From the NCBI GenBank assembly GCA_019054805.1, contig JAHQIY010000004.1, positions 7,262,501 through 7,326,500 of the forward strand: 64,000 bases of DNA, written 5' to 3'. This document shows positions 44,819 through 58,123 of the stretch, one piece after another (position 1 is the stretch's first letter; the number at the start of each line of letters is the position of its first letter). Under the pieces are notes generated by a model. The model was not told where the DNA came from. It worked only from the letters and a program-made list of their open reading frames with translations, and searched no databases. The position numbers were made by a program, and so were the translations under genes. The DNA comes from Brachionus manjavacas (lineage: Eukaryota; Rotifera; Eurotatoria; Ploima; Brachionidae).

Positions 44819-45125
44819 CTTTACACGATCTTACGTAAATTTACGTAAAATCTTGTAAAATTACGTAAAAATTAAAATCGCCAATAATAAAAATTGATTG
44901 TTAAGAATTTTTTTTTTTTTATAAATTAATCGTTAAATAAGTAAATTAATTAATTAATGCAAAAAATAAAAATATCACTTATTATCTATTAATTCAAGGA
45001 GAACTAATATAAAAAATTCAAACCAATCGTTTATTCTATTGACGATTTTAATTTAAATGTAATTTTTCGTAAAATCACGTAAATTTAATTTTAATTTAAA
45101 TTACCAGAATTTACGTAAATTTTTT
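44819..45125. repeat. TTACGTAA-rich repeat patches
   Basis: Multiple TTACGTAA and TTACGTAAAAT words occur at 44829-44872 and 45065-45122, and similar runs occur in the PRPF38B intron at 39240-39315. The motif density is well above the surrounding DNA. It may be a dispersed element or low-complexity expansion; no boundaries were found. Confidence 0.5.
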
Positions 45126-45228
45126 TATAAATAATTGAAAATTTAATTAAACATCATTCTTATATTCTCACTGTAAAGAAACTCTTTAAGATTTTGTAAC
45201 CAATTTTCAAGTTGAACAGAAAAAAAGC

Positions 45229-45430
45229 ATGTGTAAGTCTGTTGGGTGTCTTGCTTCAAAATTTTGGTGCGGGTTTCCTAGACACCCTTCAAAAGCTATC
45301 TCTCAGAATTTGACGAAAAAATTAAAAATATTTTTATTCTTTTTTCTGGTCGAATGGGTCGGACGGCACTGGACCTCATTTGGACCGATGAACGGCCGTT
45401 TTCATTTGTGTTGGTGTACTGAAAAGCACA
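45229..45430 (+). other. GC-richer island of unknown nature
   Basis: About 200 bp with visibly higher GC than its neighbours. It contains an 8-bp inverted repeat, GGGTGTCT (45244-45251) and AGACACCC (45280-45287), and the patch GGTCGGACGGCACTGGACC. An 81-codon open frame crosses it but matches no family I know. It could be a transposon fragment or a structured RNA; neither is shown. Confidence 0.3.
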
Positions 45431-45761
45431 AAAATTACAATTGTTATTCTCTAAAGTTCTTTAATCCTTTTTAATTTATTTTTATTTTTAAAAATATATT
45501 AAGAATTTGAATTAATGTTGGTGTATTAGTTTAGTATTAATGTGCAGTTCAATAAATTTCTTTGAATATTATCTTTCTATTTATTTTTTATTTAATGTGT
45601 TCATGCCTAATAAATCAATGATTAATTTATTAAAGATGAACACATTAAATTCATTTTTGAGCATTACTGGGATAAATTCTAGCCATACTAGCAAATAAAT
45701 CATACTATTTTTTGTTAGTGTCCCAAAATAAATTTTAAATGAATTTAAGAATCTTGATCTA

Positions 45762-45858
45762 GAAAGGCGTTTAAACAAAGCATACATAATGCCCGTGTTA
45801 GCTAATGGAGCTGAAGTTTTAGATTTACATAAAAAGAACTTGAATGCAACGATTTAAA
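45762..45858 (+). mobile_element. short LINE reverse-transcriptase relic
   Basis: One frame reads ERRLNKAYIMPVLANGAEV and then LDLHKKNLNATI before a TAA. This resembles the conserved 'Y..xIxPVLxYGAExW.L...N' segment just after the reverse-transcriptase core of LINE elements. Too short to assign to a clade. Confidence 0.5.
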
Positions 45859-46639
45859 AATTTTTATATACCGAGGTTTTGTCGAATGGCAAATCCTAAT
45901 CTAATAAACAGAGTTTGTTTCAAGTAACATGTCTTAAGTCAAATCAAGTCATTGACTTTGACTTAAACCTGTTAATCCTGCTAATCATTAATATCCAAAA
46001 CACATACACAAGAATTAGCTTTTTGTTGAGTTTGCTTAATACTCTTCTTGCCAGAAACAATTTTGACTTGGTGGAGACCAATGCTCAATTGAACTAAATT
46101 TAAAAAAAGACAAAGCCTTAAGTGAGAGGCGAACAGAAAATTAATTATCGATTGGTGGTTATCAAGGTATGGTGAAATGCAACTGTACTAGTCAATTTTA
46201 GACAAATTGATGTGATTTTAAACAATTCCAATGTCATGAAAACAAATTAAATCGCAAAAATAAATTGATTGAAAAAAATTTTATTGCTTTGTTTAACTTA
46301 AAAAATTTATATTTTTTTTTCATTTAGTTATTTAAAATTTCATTAAACTATCAAATTAAGTGAAAAATCATCAAATATCTACTAATTAATAATTTTATTT
46401 ATTTTTATTCTTACATTTTACTAATAGATAATAAAAATGTACAATAATTTAATTTTATCTACAGTAAATTTACAAATTTTGAGTTTTAGAAATTTACGAT
46501 TAGAAATTTTTTTATATAATTTAGTTATTTCAAAGTATTGCTTAATATCAGCTTGGGAATTTCATGCTTGTTCTAAATCATATTTCTTAATAATTAATAT
46601 AATTAATTCATGGTTCTAAAAAGATATAGAAATAGATAA

Positions 46640-46865
46640 AAATAATAATAATAAATTTTACTTTAAAAACGATTACTTTCTAGAGCCTTCAGAACGCTCA
46701 TCAATTTGATTATCCTTTTTCTATCCTAGCGGTTAATGGAGGCGCTCATCTCCTTTTCCACTACTTTTTATGAGCAACGGCTCCGATCTGACACAGAGTT
46801 TACTGCATCGAGTTGACCATCTTGACAAGGCTATTATTACCCAGTTGAAACCGGATCCCCTTTTT
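46640..46865 (-). repeat. dispersed repeat with (ATT)n tail, copy 2
   Basis: The reverse complement of 46720-46860 aligns with 7197-7330. On the minus strand the copy ends in (ATT)n, seen on the plus strand as AATAATAATAATAAA near 46640-46655. See copy 1. Confidence 0.75.
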
Positions 46866-47125
46866 TATGAACATGCATCCCATATTGCAGAGATAATTTT
46901 AAGATTTTTTTAAATCAAAATAAAGGAGTTGATAATTTTTTATTCATTCAAATCAAATGGTTATTTACAATTTGAATTTAAATAAATGTAAAGAAAATTT
47001 TAAAACTCAAAAATTGAGCTAAAATGTGTATGCATTATTTTCAATTAAAAAAAAATAAAAAATATTTCATTAGCATGCTTTTCGTATTTATTAATGAATT
47101 ATTGAAAAAAATATTTTAAGAAAAA

Positions 47126-47923
47126 ATGGTTCGAAAATTGAAATTTCACGAACAAAAACTCTTAAAAAAAGTCGATTTTATTAACTGGGAAATCGACAAT
47201 AATCTTCATGAAATAAAAATTTTAAAAAAATTTTTCATTCAGAAAAGAGAAGATTACACCAAGTCAGTTGCTTATTTAAAATAATTTAAAAAAAATATAA
47301 AATAATTTTTTTTAAAGGTATAATAAATTATCGAGAGAGATAAGAGAAATTGCCGATAAAATAAAAGAATTGGATCCAAAAGATCCTTTTCGGATTGAAT
47401 CAACATCAATGCTATTAGAAAAATTGTAAAAGTAAATTACTTTTAGAGGACTTTTTTTAATTTTTCCTAAAAGACATAATATGGGACTAATTCCGACTAA
47501 AGAAAGTTTAGAGATGGCTCATAAAGTTAATGCAAGTCGGTTTTGCAGGCGTAGACTTCCCTGTGTAATGATACGAAACAAGATGGCGCAAAATTTACAA
47601 GCAGCAGTTAAATTCGTTGAGCAAGGACATGTTCGCGTGGGACCTGAGCGCATTACAGATCCAGCATATTTGGTTAACCGTAAGCTTGAAGATTATGTCA
47701 CGTGGACTGATACTTCAGCAATTAAAAAACAAATCCAAGACTATAACGGGATGGTAATTTTTTTCGAGAATTTTAACCCTAATTAGTATCATGATGAAAA
47801 AAACGAGCTAAATTTACTAAAGCGATTTATTTCATTAAAAAATTTAGCATTATTTTTGATCATGATTTTTTAAATCCGAAGCTAATTTGATTTTTTTCCT
47901 AGAGAGATGATTTTGAAGGCTAA
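47126..47923 (+). CDS. IMP3: U3 snoRNP protein IMP3
   Basis: Component of the U3 snoRNP/SSU processome that binds U3 snoRNA with Imp4 and MPP10 and is needed for early pre-18S rRNA cleavages in the nucleolus. Exons: 47126-47262, 47318-47425, 47474-47753 and 47903-47923, giving 181 residues, almost the same as human (184). It begins [18 protein letters not shown], has [16 protein letters not shown] across the first junction, and an S4 RNA-binding domain in exon 3 ([35 protein letters not shown]). The last exon is only 21 nt and supplies R-D-D-F-E-G-stop, matching the conserved RDDF end. Without that exon, exon 3 would read through into intron codons. Introns are 48-149 bp. Confidence 0.95.
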
Positions 47924-48327
47924 TTTTTTTTTCAATGTAAATAAAATAAAAAAATTGCAATATTATTTTTTTGTTCTTATCTAATTTCATCATTATTTGA
48001 AATTAATATCGGATTTTTACTCAAAAATTCAGAAAAAATTCAAATTTTATTCATCAAAAAGTTCAGACTAATTATTTATAAGTTATTAAAATAGCTGTTT
48101 AAGAGTCATACACTCTTTCGACAAAAAATAGACTAAATTTTCTAGTTTTTATTTGAAACTAAATTGTTAATTAAAATTCAAAAATCTAAAATAAACAAAA
48201 AACTTGAAAAAAAAAAAGTATAATTTAAAAACAAAATTATTAGACACCATTTTTAGCAGTGAATCTTCTATTTGCTCTTTTCCATGGCCAATTTAATCGA
48301 TTGCTTAATAAAAAGTGGATAACTAGC
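47924..48327. other. interval between convergent IMP3 and GPCR genes
   Basis: About 400 bp, AT-rich, between two convergent 3' ends. A/T-rich poly(A)-signal-like words (AATAAAA near 47940) are present. Nothing else was recognised. Confidence 0.6.
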
Positions 48328-49560
48328 TTATTTTTTCTGATTGTTCACAAGAGCCACGCACTCTACGTTTGCTTTATTGATAACTTTATCTGTTCTGGGT
48401 GCTGTAAACATAGTGGTATTTGTCGTTGCATTGAATCTTCGATTAGTTGAATTCGATTTTAATTTTACGAATACTTCATTGATAAACTTGAAAAATTCTT
48501 CCCGAAATTTACTGCTTGTAATGAAGTAGATAAAAAAATTAAAAGTCATATTGCAGTAGGACAAAAATTCAACTATGGCCAAAGTTAAATGATCCTCGCT
48601 TAAATTCTTGTAGAAGTACATTGAAATGACTACTGGCGCCAAAAACATCAAAAATAAAACATTTACCGGGATGAGCATTAGTGCCAGATTTCTTGTCCGC
48701 GTGCTGAATTTAGCTTCATTCGGATTCCTAATAACAAAACTCTCTTTCTGTTCCCCAATTGTCCTTCCATTTCTTTGCTCGGTCTGGGTTCCAACACTGG
48801 GTTTTTTTATGTTGAACTTTTTCGACTGCTGCGCCACTCTGACTATAATGATAACACTACAAGTGAACATAATAAAAAAAGGTATGAACGCATAAATGCT
48901 CATATCAACTATTTTCCACACTTCTTGAACAATATGGTCATAGATGCTTCCCTTGCGGCTCTCACAGACAATTCGGGTCTCATTGAATGTCGAGTCCGGC
49001 ATCGTCTCCACATAGCCGCTCTCGAATATCAAAAAGTGGCATGACAAAGCAAAAGTGAACACCGAAATGATGCTGGTCACAATGAAGGCGACTCGGGGCG
49101 TGCAAAAATCTTTGGCTCGGTGAATAAACATAACTGATATAACCCGATCGATGCTGATCATGCATAACAATAGTGAAGATAAGTGACTTAGGAAATATGT
49201 CAAAAAAACGTGAATTTTACATATTGGTAAATTAATGGTTCGCAGGTCTCTGTCCAAGTTGTAGTCCATCATGACACGCGTCAATGTTACATAAAGCAGT
49301 GCCAAATTGGTCGCGTTCAAGAAGGCAAAATAGCAAAACGAGCTAAATCGTCTCATTTCCTTCCGGGTAAACACTATTATAGACAGGATATTGGCAATTG
49401 TTCCCAGGATGAGAAAACCAACCGGAAAAGTAGGCCATATGTACTTGAATGCAATCTGGTTGGTATACTCGAAGGGATTTAGTGACGAAGTCAACAAAAT
49501 ATTTGAGCTTGTTGTCAAATTTTGACTTGGCCCTTGCATTTTGACTTTCGTCTGGTTCAT
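48328..49560 (-). CDS. class A (rhodopsin-type) G-protein-coupled receptor
   Basis: A 410-residue seven-transmembrane receptor encoded in one exon. The extracellular N-terminus has an N-glycosylation site (NLT near residue 14). Approximate helices: TM1 43-65, TM2 74-98, TM3 113-137, TM4 157-178, TM5 219-243, TM6 289-313 and TM7 326-347. Cys114 at the top of TM3 and Cys199 in the second extracellular loop can form the usual disulfide. The DRY motif reads D138-R139-V140. In TM7 the NPxxY region reads N341-F-F-I-Y345, without the proline. The third loop is long and basic, and the tail is Asn/Thr-rich. The pattern (IDRV, NFFIYF..SSKFR) resembles invertebrate peptide receptors of the FMRFamide/myosuppressin or GPR139/142 type, but the ligand cannot be named. 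No upstream exon was seen. Confidence 0.88.
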   Translation of the reverse strand: MNQTKVKMQGPSQNLTTSSNILLTSSLNPFEYTNQIAFKYIWPTFPVGFLILGTIANILSIIVFTRKEMRRFSSFCYFAFLNATNLALLYVTLTRVMMDYNLDRDLRTINLPICKIHVFLTYFLSHLSSLLLCMISIDRVISVMFIHRAKDFCTPRVAFIVTSIISVFTFALSCHFLIFESGYVETMPDSTFNETRIVCESRKGSIYDHIVQEVWKIVDMSIYAFIPFFIMFTCSVIIIVRVAQQSKKFNIKKPSVGTQTEQRNGRTIGEQKESFVIRNPNEAKFSTRTRNLALMLIPVNVLFLMFLAPVVISMYFYKNLSEDHLTLAIVEFLSYCNMTFNFFIYFITSSKFREEFFKFINEVFVKLKSNSTNRRFNATTNTTMFTAPRTDKVINKANVECVALVNNQKK

Positions 49561-52500
49561 TTTTTTTTCATGGAAAAAAATGGGCTAATTTCTAACTCTC
49601 TACTTTCGAATAGTGATTTTATTAAATCATAATTGAAAAATTAACTTTGTTAAAATATCTTTAAAAAAATTCAATAAAATTATAAAATGACTGTCGCTAT
49701 TCAATAAAAAAATAGTATTTCCTCGTTTAAGTAAACAATAATAAAAAAAAAATTATCTTCAAAAAAAACATAAATTCTCAGAGCCTTGTTGCTGGTGGTA
49801 ACTTTTTTTTTGCAAATTTTCTTGTAGATTATTTTCGAAAAAAACTTTTTCAATAGATTTTGCCACTTAATTATTAATTTAACCAAAACACGAAATATAC
49901 TTGTGTTTAGCTTGCTTGAATTTTCAGCAAATATTTGGCCACAATTGCGGATAAATTTAGTTTTAGTTGTTTCTCTCTCTCTCTCTTTTAAATCAATACG
50001 AATTTTTATTGCTTTTTCTTTTCTTCTTGAGTGTATTAATTAACTGCTCTCGGCCTAATCCCTTAATGGTATTTTTATGCCTAAAATATTGATAATTAGT
50101 CTAAAAAGGTTTAAAACAAAAAACACCAAGTTTGCTGATGTTATGCACTATTCTTTTTTTTTGACAAGCTTGAAATTTCCCAAAATTTAGTTTAATAAGT
50201 CTAGATACATCAAAAGTAAACATCAAGTTTTGCCATGACATGACTTCTTAGATTTGATAAAAAAATTAAATATTCATTAACTATGATAGCATAGTTTTGT
50301 TTTTCTATGTCTAAAATGATTTATATTAAGATATTTGATCGATCATTTATTTTAAATATTAAATAAACTATTTAAAAAAAAGATCAGTTTTCTACGGTAC
50401 CACATCGTGACTCGAACTTATTTGCCAGAATCTTTCCAAAATGATTTGAACTAGTGTAGCTGGCCAAATTTATTAAGAACTTAATTTTGAAAAAAGCTTT
50501 TAAAGATGTAAAGCTAAAAACTAATTGATGCTTTGTGTCATATCTAACTAAATTAATTAATTTAGAAGCAATGTTTAAAAAAATTCCTTAAGTTTTATGT
50601 TCTCAAATTGAATGTCTATTTTTGAGGCTAGTCTGATTTTTATTTTTTAAACTAAATAATACCCAATAAATCTTATTTTAAATAAATGCTGATCAGAGAT
50701 TTTTTTGGCAAAAATTGTTCTTTTGAATAAAATATGACCATGTTAGATGAAATCTAAATCAGTTGAAATTTTGTCGCAAATTTCTCAATCCTAATTCGAA
50801 TCACGCATTCAAAAGCTAAGTTTTTAGCTATTTGATTTGAAAATTTTTCAAATTACCAAATCAATTCACTAATTTGACTAAGATGATGGTAAATTTTTGC
50901 CAATTAAAAATGCTTCCGTAACAGCACGGTTTAATTGTAGTCAAATTTTAATTTTTTTTTCAAATGCAATTTTCATTTTCCTGTAATTGTACCCGCAATT
51001 TTTGTAGGCTTCCTCTTTTAATAATAAACTTAGAATTCCTATCAAGAATACGATTTTGCCGGCTTTCTTTTAAATAAATTTAAAATTTTTTAATAATTCT
51101 TTCATTACTTGGCTAAAAATGTGTTCATTAGAAACACTTAAATTAAGACAAACTGTAAGAATTTTTTTTACCACGGAGCAAAAAAATAATGAATTATATG
51201 ATCGCTTGATAAAAACAATTGAGCATATTATTTTATTGTTTTATTAGATTCAGCGCTACATTACATTTTTATAATGAATGCCATAAAAATATCCTCATTT
51301 TTGGGCCAAATTGGTAATTAAGGTGACACGGAAGAACTCAATTGAAGGTAAAGATTATCCGAGAAAAGATTTCTTTTAATTTTCCAAGCAGTTTCTTTTA
51401 ATTTTGTGTTCTTAATGTAACTTTAGCGTAACATAACTCAATCAATAAAAAAGAAGTGCTGTAAAATCTGTTGAAAGCGGCCTGGAGGATTCTCACAAAT
51501 TATTCAAATAAATTGTATAATTTAGAACTAGAAGAGGCTTTATTACACTTAATTAGATTTATAATGAAAATCAAAAAATGAAGGTGTTTTTAATTTATCG
51601 GAAGTATGAGCAATTTTTGTGATAAAAAAGAAATAAAAACTTAAAATTCATCATTATAATTTTGTTTTTCTGATAAAATACTAAAAATTAAAGAAATACA
51701 TCTAATGGAATCTCCGAATAGAATTACGCTATAATAGCATATAGTTTTCCGGCAGATTAGACGTCCCGATTCAGCAAAAACTACACACTATTCCAAAACA
51801 GCATAAGTTTGATCATTCTTTTGTGCCATTTGCTTTTAACAGAAATGACGTAAACTAGCACAAAAAACAAAATCAATAATGCCAATCAGTTTTTTTAGAA
51901 TTTAGGCATGATACCTTAGCGATTTAGCATATTTTTCACGTTTTGACCTGATAATTTACGCAATATCTGCCTAATCAATCTCAACGATAAATATTGAATA
52001 ATTAAATAAGTCCTAGGAAGAGAGAAAAAAAACAATATCTAGAAAAAATCAAAGATTCTGTTGATTTACAATTAATCCGACTTTAATTAAATAAAAATTT
52101 GACATTGTGCTTTGGTAGTCGAGTTTTATGCTAAAGTATGCTCAAAAAGCTAGAATTAGAGGAAAAAACACAAACTATCAAAACCAATAATCTGCCAAAT
52201 GAATGTATTTACATTACATGTTGAACTTACTAAATTTTAAGTTATGTTTAAATAATTAGAATTATTGTTTTTAAATTTTTGATGGAACCATATATTAAAG
52301 GAGACTTAATGGTTCTGATGAAAGAAAGCAAGCAATACCATGTATTAAGCTATTTTAAAACAAAGAAATTTATTTCCTTCCGCAAATAAGTTTTAAATTA
52401 GTTGAAATCCAATTTTGTAGCTTTGGAGACAGTGTGTAAACATGGTGAGCCAGCTGCATTTATTTAGTCACTAAAGTGAATGGATAAAAAATGGCTTTGG

Positions 52501-55500
52501 TTTGTTTTATGTTCTTGGTATTTTTAGATTTATCTTAATTTTTCACCGGTAATGATGTAAATGATTTATAAGCATACATCTAAAGATTTAATTTATAGCT
52601 CAATTGAAACGAGTAACCGAAAAAAAATATTATAAACTCAAATAGAATAGACTGATGGAAACTTAAATAACACAGCAATCGTGAATTATTTGGCAAAGAG
52701 CTCGAACATTAATTAAATTCACCTATGTATTGATAAATTTTTATGTACAGTATCATGATAGGCTTTTAGATTAACTTTTACGAGATGTTATAAAAAGTTA
52801 TTTATTATTATATGAATTAATTTCTATTCAGAGAATAGAAGTGCAGTTAGTAGCTTAAGTTATTTACCGGATAATGATCGCTGTCAAATTAGAAAGTTTT
52901 CCCAAGTCAATAGATCGATCGGTGTTGAAATTTGCTTTGATATAAATATCATTTTCCAGTAGTTAAATACAGATATAAGAGAGAGTAAAAATTACCATTA
53001 ATCAACCCAAGCACCTTGGCGTTACTAATTATCTAAGCTTGAATTATTTCAGTGTGATGAAAAATATGTTTTATAAATAAAAAAGCGCAATAATTCCTAG
53101 TTTTATTAAATTAAATTGTAAATATTTTTAGTTTTACCTGAATCGATCTCATTTCAATGAAAATATAATTTTCAATTATTTTTGGTAGAAAATATAATTT
53201 TTAATAAATTTTTAATATTTAATTTTTTTCACATTTGTGGTGACAAAAGAATTTTTAACCAAGGCTAATGCTATTTCCACAAATCCAAAACCAAAAGCTT
53301 AGGCAATAATTCAAGCAGCACCTTTCTGTTCTTACGATTGTTGCTTACCTAATTCCACTTGTCTAAATTGAATTCGTCCTTTATGTTTGAGTCTAATGAG
53401 TTTTGATTTTAAATAAAATTATTAGGCTTATAGACTCTGATCCAATTGGGAAAAGACTTAAAATTTCCAGTTGTGCGAATTTAGACACCGGTTTACTTAT
53501 AAACTAATCGGTTTAAAAACAAAAATTAAAGGGTAGAGTAAATGGGAATTTATTTTTTCAATCTATCTTAAGTTTTAATTAGAAATTAAGAGTTGGAGCT
53601 TTGTAGAGATGAACGGACCCCGTATTTGTCTAAACAAAATATTAATTTTTATTAATAATACATGATTGCATGTTTTAGTGAAAATATATAAAAACATTTG
53701 ATCTGTTCATGAAGCTAAGTTAAAATATTTGACGCTTGTTTAACGCACATCAAAAACATCACAGATAAACTTATTCCTGCTTAAAAAAAATCAATTTTAG
53801 TCATACAATTTTCCACAATTACTATAGAAGCTATTTTTAGAATAAAAAATTATTTTGATTTCTTCTCTTTAAGGAAAAAAAATTCTAATTATCGTTTCTA
53901 AAATTTTATTAGAAAAAAATTTAAAAAAAATAAAAATTAATATTATAAATGATTAAGAATTGAAAAATAGTCTTCATTTTTCTCTAATGTGAAATTAAAT
54001 GAAGTGAGCAATGCAAACAAGAAACATTTAATTGACATTTTTTCAGATTGTTAGATTGAAATTAATCTCTAAAAGTTGAGAATATCTCTATTAAAAGCCT
54101 TAATTAAAAATAATTACAAAAAAAATTATTTTCTCGCGGGAGAAAATTTATTAGTTGCAAATAATTTGAATTATATACTGCTAAAGGATTCAAGTAACCC
54201 AACATTAAATTTGTATGGCGAATTCAACAATGCTTTATATTATCTATTTTCATCGAGATGGTTTTTACTCTTCGTATACTCTTGAAAATGTAGAATTATC
54301 GATTGAATGATCATAAAATTTGAAACAAAAACAATTAATTTCAAATAATCCAACTTAATAGCTTATTAAAGAAAATTGTTCTCAAAATTTATTATTTAAT
54401 AAACAATAAAACTTCGTTAGATGATGAAATGCAGAGTTTCTTCTTAATTTTGGATATAGCTTGTGAGCAATTAGATGTAATCTAATTTTGTTCAGACATT
54501 TAAATATTGTTTAAAATTTATTATAACCAACATAACCATAACAAATATAATAAACAAAATGTACATCGATTGATTTGTTTAATGTTATAATTCTTAACAT
54601 GATTACATTTAAATTTATAACAGAATCTATCACCTATTTTCTTCATACATACTTAAGACTTATTATCTTCTCAATTTTGAAATACAGTCATTTTTTTAAA
54701 TCTGAAAATCACATCAAAAAATCTTTTTCATAGACCATAAATAATTAAATTAAAATAGTCGATTGAAAGATCTCAAGTCTTCTTAATCAAAAAATGCTTT
54801 AAAAATGATAAAAAATTCAATTCAAATTTTAAAGACTGAACAGTTTTCTATCAAGGAATTTTTTTATAAATTATTTTTTCCAGAAAATCTATTATATCAA
54901 ATAAGTCAAAGTGAAAATTAAGACTGATTCACCTTATTTCCACCAAAGAAGATTTATTGACAGAATTCAAACTGCATATGAAAAAACTGATTTAATAGCA
55001 TATGCTACTCTTTTATCTTGCTTTGTTTTTTATACAGCAAAAATACACCAGAATTATTCCTTATTTCCCTTCAATTAAATGTATGCATCATCTATGTTTT
55101 TGTTTTCTTAATGTATTTATTTGAATTCATCTAATAAATAATCTAATTTGATTAAGCCGTTTATTTTGAAAAAACAACTTTTGAAATTTAATTTTATTTG
55201 ATTACTTCAAGATCAAAAATGTTCAAATCAATATGTGTAATGAACCAAAAAAGCAAATAAAACATGACTGCCTAATCAGGTGATCATTAAAAAATTTAAA
55301 TGATTTTATAAAAAAACAAAAAAATCATTGATCATTTTTTAGCAATTTAAAACAATAATTGCCTATCAAAAAAGTTTAAACGAGATAAGATTTTTTACTC
55401 AAATTTTGGGGACTTCAAATTAATTTTTCAAAAAAAAATTCCAAAGATTAAGATTTTTTTGAATAATTAAAAGATAAAAAAAAATTAAATTATTTTTCTA

Positions 55501-58123
55501 TCACATGTTTTTTATCCTTTTTCTTAAAAAAAATTCAACTTAATTTTTAATTCTAATTTTACCGATGAACCCTTTATATTTGTTCTAAATAGAATCAGAT
55601 TTTGACTAATTCTATGGAAATAAAATATCAAAGTAATCTTTCATTGATTTCAACAATGGTCTTTCTTAAAAAGAAAAATTTAATTGTGATTTATTTTTTT
55701 TATTCATATCAATCTCAAAAAATTGTTTAAAATAAGACAAATCTCTAAAGATTTCGCAATAAATAAAAAACTAACATTATCTTCGATATTGTTATTCATT
55801 ATTGGGATATTTTAAAGCTAAAAAAATAATGAAAATTAATTATTTTAAATTGTATAAACAATATTTTTCAGAAATTTTATTTTGACATTTTATTTAGATA
55901 AAAATAAATGCTTCTGTTATATCTATTACTTCGAGTTAAAAAAAATTCATCTTTACAAATGCGTCTTTAGAATAGCTTAATTTAGAAAAAATGGCTGCGA
56001 ACTGAAGAAAATTTAAAAGCTACAAAGATTGATTAATTTCGAAGAGGAAAAGTTTTACAAAGCTGAACAATTAATTTAAATTGTTTTTTTTCTCACTATA
56101 CGTAAGCAATTTACTTCAAAACTTTCAGCAAAAACAAAAACTAAAGAAAATTTTCTACTAAACCAGAATCCTCTTAGATCTACGCAGTTACATTCAAATC
56201 TCAATAATTTTTTTAAAATTAGGATACATTTGTAAACTTTTAAAAATTTGCTGATTTATGCCAACTTATCGAAAAGCTAATTAATCAAGCAAGTTCTATA
56301 ATAAAATTATGCGGTTTTTATTCAGATAAATGGCTTCAAATATTTTTAAAAGTCACATTGAAGAGTTCCATCTTCTTAATAAAATTCTTTGCTAATGTTA
56401 TTAAAATCAATTTATTCAATGGAAATATCGAGTATTTGTGGAAAATGCTAGTTTAATTCAATTAAGATAGTTGAAAATGTAATAAATTAAACCATTCTAT
56501 ATTAGGAAATTTATTTTCAAATTATTTTGAAATGATATCCTCTTCAAATTAACATAAGTCCAGAAATAAAAAATACATAAACTTTTTAAAGATCTATTTT
56601 AATAAATTTTACTAAAATAATCTATAAAGAGATTGTTGTCTCTTTTTTAGCGATGTTTTTTTAAAAAGCAAAATATTCAACTATTAATCTTTATTAAATA
56701 TCCTTATTTATATTCTCAATTGAAAAGTAGTTTTGTAAAATTAACTTTATCCTAACAACTTAGGTTTTAGTTACTTAATATTCAAAAGAAATTCAACAAT
56801 GATGTCACATAAATAGTTTCATGCAATGAATATTTTATTTACTTTTTATTTTATATTCAAATTAACTCATTTTAATAACATCTTATTAAAACTTTATCTT
56901 TTTGAAGAATCAAGACACGCACTGCATTTCCTTTTTCAGAAATTATTTATTTATCTTGATTTTTTTTTTTTTTTTAAATCATTATTTTATAATCTGAAGT
57001 AAAATATCGTAAACAAAAATAAAATTTTTCCTGAACCTACCTTATATTAGACGAAATATTGACTTGATTTTTCAAATATTTAATCTTTTTTTTAAATTCA
57101 AACAAGGTAGTTGTATCAAAATTATTTGTGCTAAAGTATGAAAAAAATAGCTAGAATCATGCCGGGGGATAATTAGTTAAAATATCATAAAAAGCTTTTG
57201 CAAAATTCGAAAATCTCTTAAATGAAATCTATTACTTGAGCTAAAATTAAATTAGATTTGAAGCTTATGTTTCGAGTATCGTTTCAAGTGCTGTTGATAC
57301 AAATAGCTATCTTTTTTATTGAAAGACACATTTCTCCCTTTTTCATCTATTTATTTTAATGAAAAGAAAATATTAAAATCAATTTTAAATTTTTATTGAA
57401 AAAACTTATTTGATCATTTGTCGAATTTGCTTGGGCGGAATTAAGAAACTATGTTACGAAAAAAAGATTCAAGAAGCATCTCAATTTTCTGTCACAACTT
57501 GAGTGCCTATTTATTTCTAAGTTAAAATATTTAATTTATTTCAAAAAATAGATGTTAATTTAATTAAATTTTTATATTTTTCTAATAATGAGCAATAAAT
57601 ATTTCACTTGAGCTTGATTTTTTTTTGATAATTCACGATTGACTTGAAAAAGGAGTTAATTGAATTAAAATTCTGCTGATAAATCGTGTACAAAATTTAA
57701 TTTTAAGAGAACAAAATATGGATAAAACATTTAGATTAAATGCTCAAAGAGACCAATTTTAGGAAATGATTCAACTGTCTTATAAACATAAAAAAGACAA
57801 AAATAAAATTACAGATAAATTTTTCTTCAGAAAGAATTAAATTTCGATTTTTTGTCTAATTTATTTAAAATGAAGTGATAATAAAGATCTAGTTTAAAAG
57901 CTTAACTCTAGATATGATAACATCAATTGAAAAAATTAATTTTTAAAAATATTTTATTGTTAAAATTTATTCATTTTTCTGAATAATAAATTCAATCTAA
58001 AAAAAGTAGGACAGAAAAAATCTAAAAATTGACTTGTTTTAATTCAGTTGATTATAATGGTCATTCTTTATCATTTTTGTCGTTTTTCTATAAAAAAAAA
58101 ACTTATAATTAATTTAAATTTGA
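49561..58123. other. 8.5-kb stretch with no gene seen
   Basis: The longest gene-free stretch of the window, upstream of the GPCR and downstream of GARNL3. A (CT)n tract lies at about 49973-49990. No exon passes the combined test of composition, splice sites and family match. The open frames at 49701-49886 and 54076-54285 are low-complexity and unrecognised. It may hold regulatory DNA for the receptor, or genes for non-coding RNAs that cannot be identified by eye. Confidence 0.55.

Larger units (their letters stand above)
40908..47125. other. repeat-rich gene-poor block
   Basis: About 6.2 kb between PRPF38B and IMP3 with no intact gene. It contains LINE remnants, copies of two dispersed repeat families, (ATAA)n and (TAA)n microsatellites, TTACGTAA-rich patches and one GC-richer island, listed separately. 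A short GC-richer patch at 41222-41280 next to an A/T run has the look of another retroposon tail on the minus strand. Confidence 0.6.

Noticed and set aside
48341-49165. Plus-strand and alternative-frame open frames over the GPCR
   Set aside because: They lack transmembrane or family signatures, and the minus-strand frame gives a complete seven-transmembrane receptor.
50400-50440. tRNA-like GACTCGAACT patch
   Set aside because: The reverse complement has TTCGAGTC but no flanking 5-bp T stem, anticodon arm or acceptor stem.
54076-54285. 69-codon open frame as a small gene
   Set aside because: Low-complexity, Lys/Asn/Leu-rich, no family match and no supporting context.
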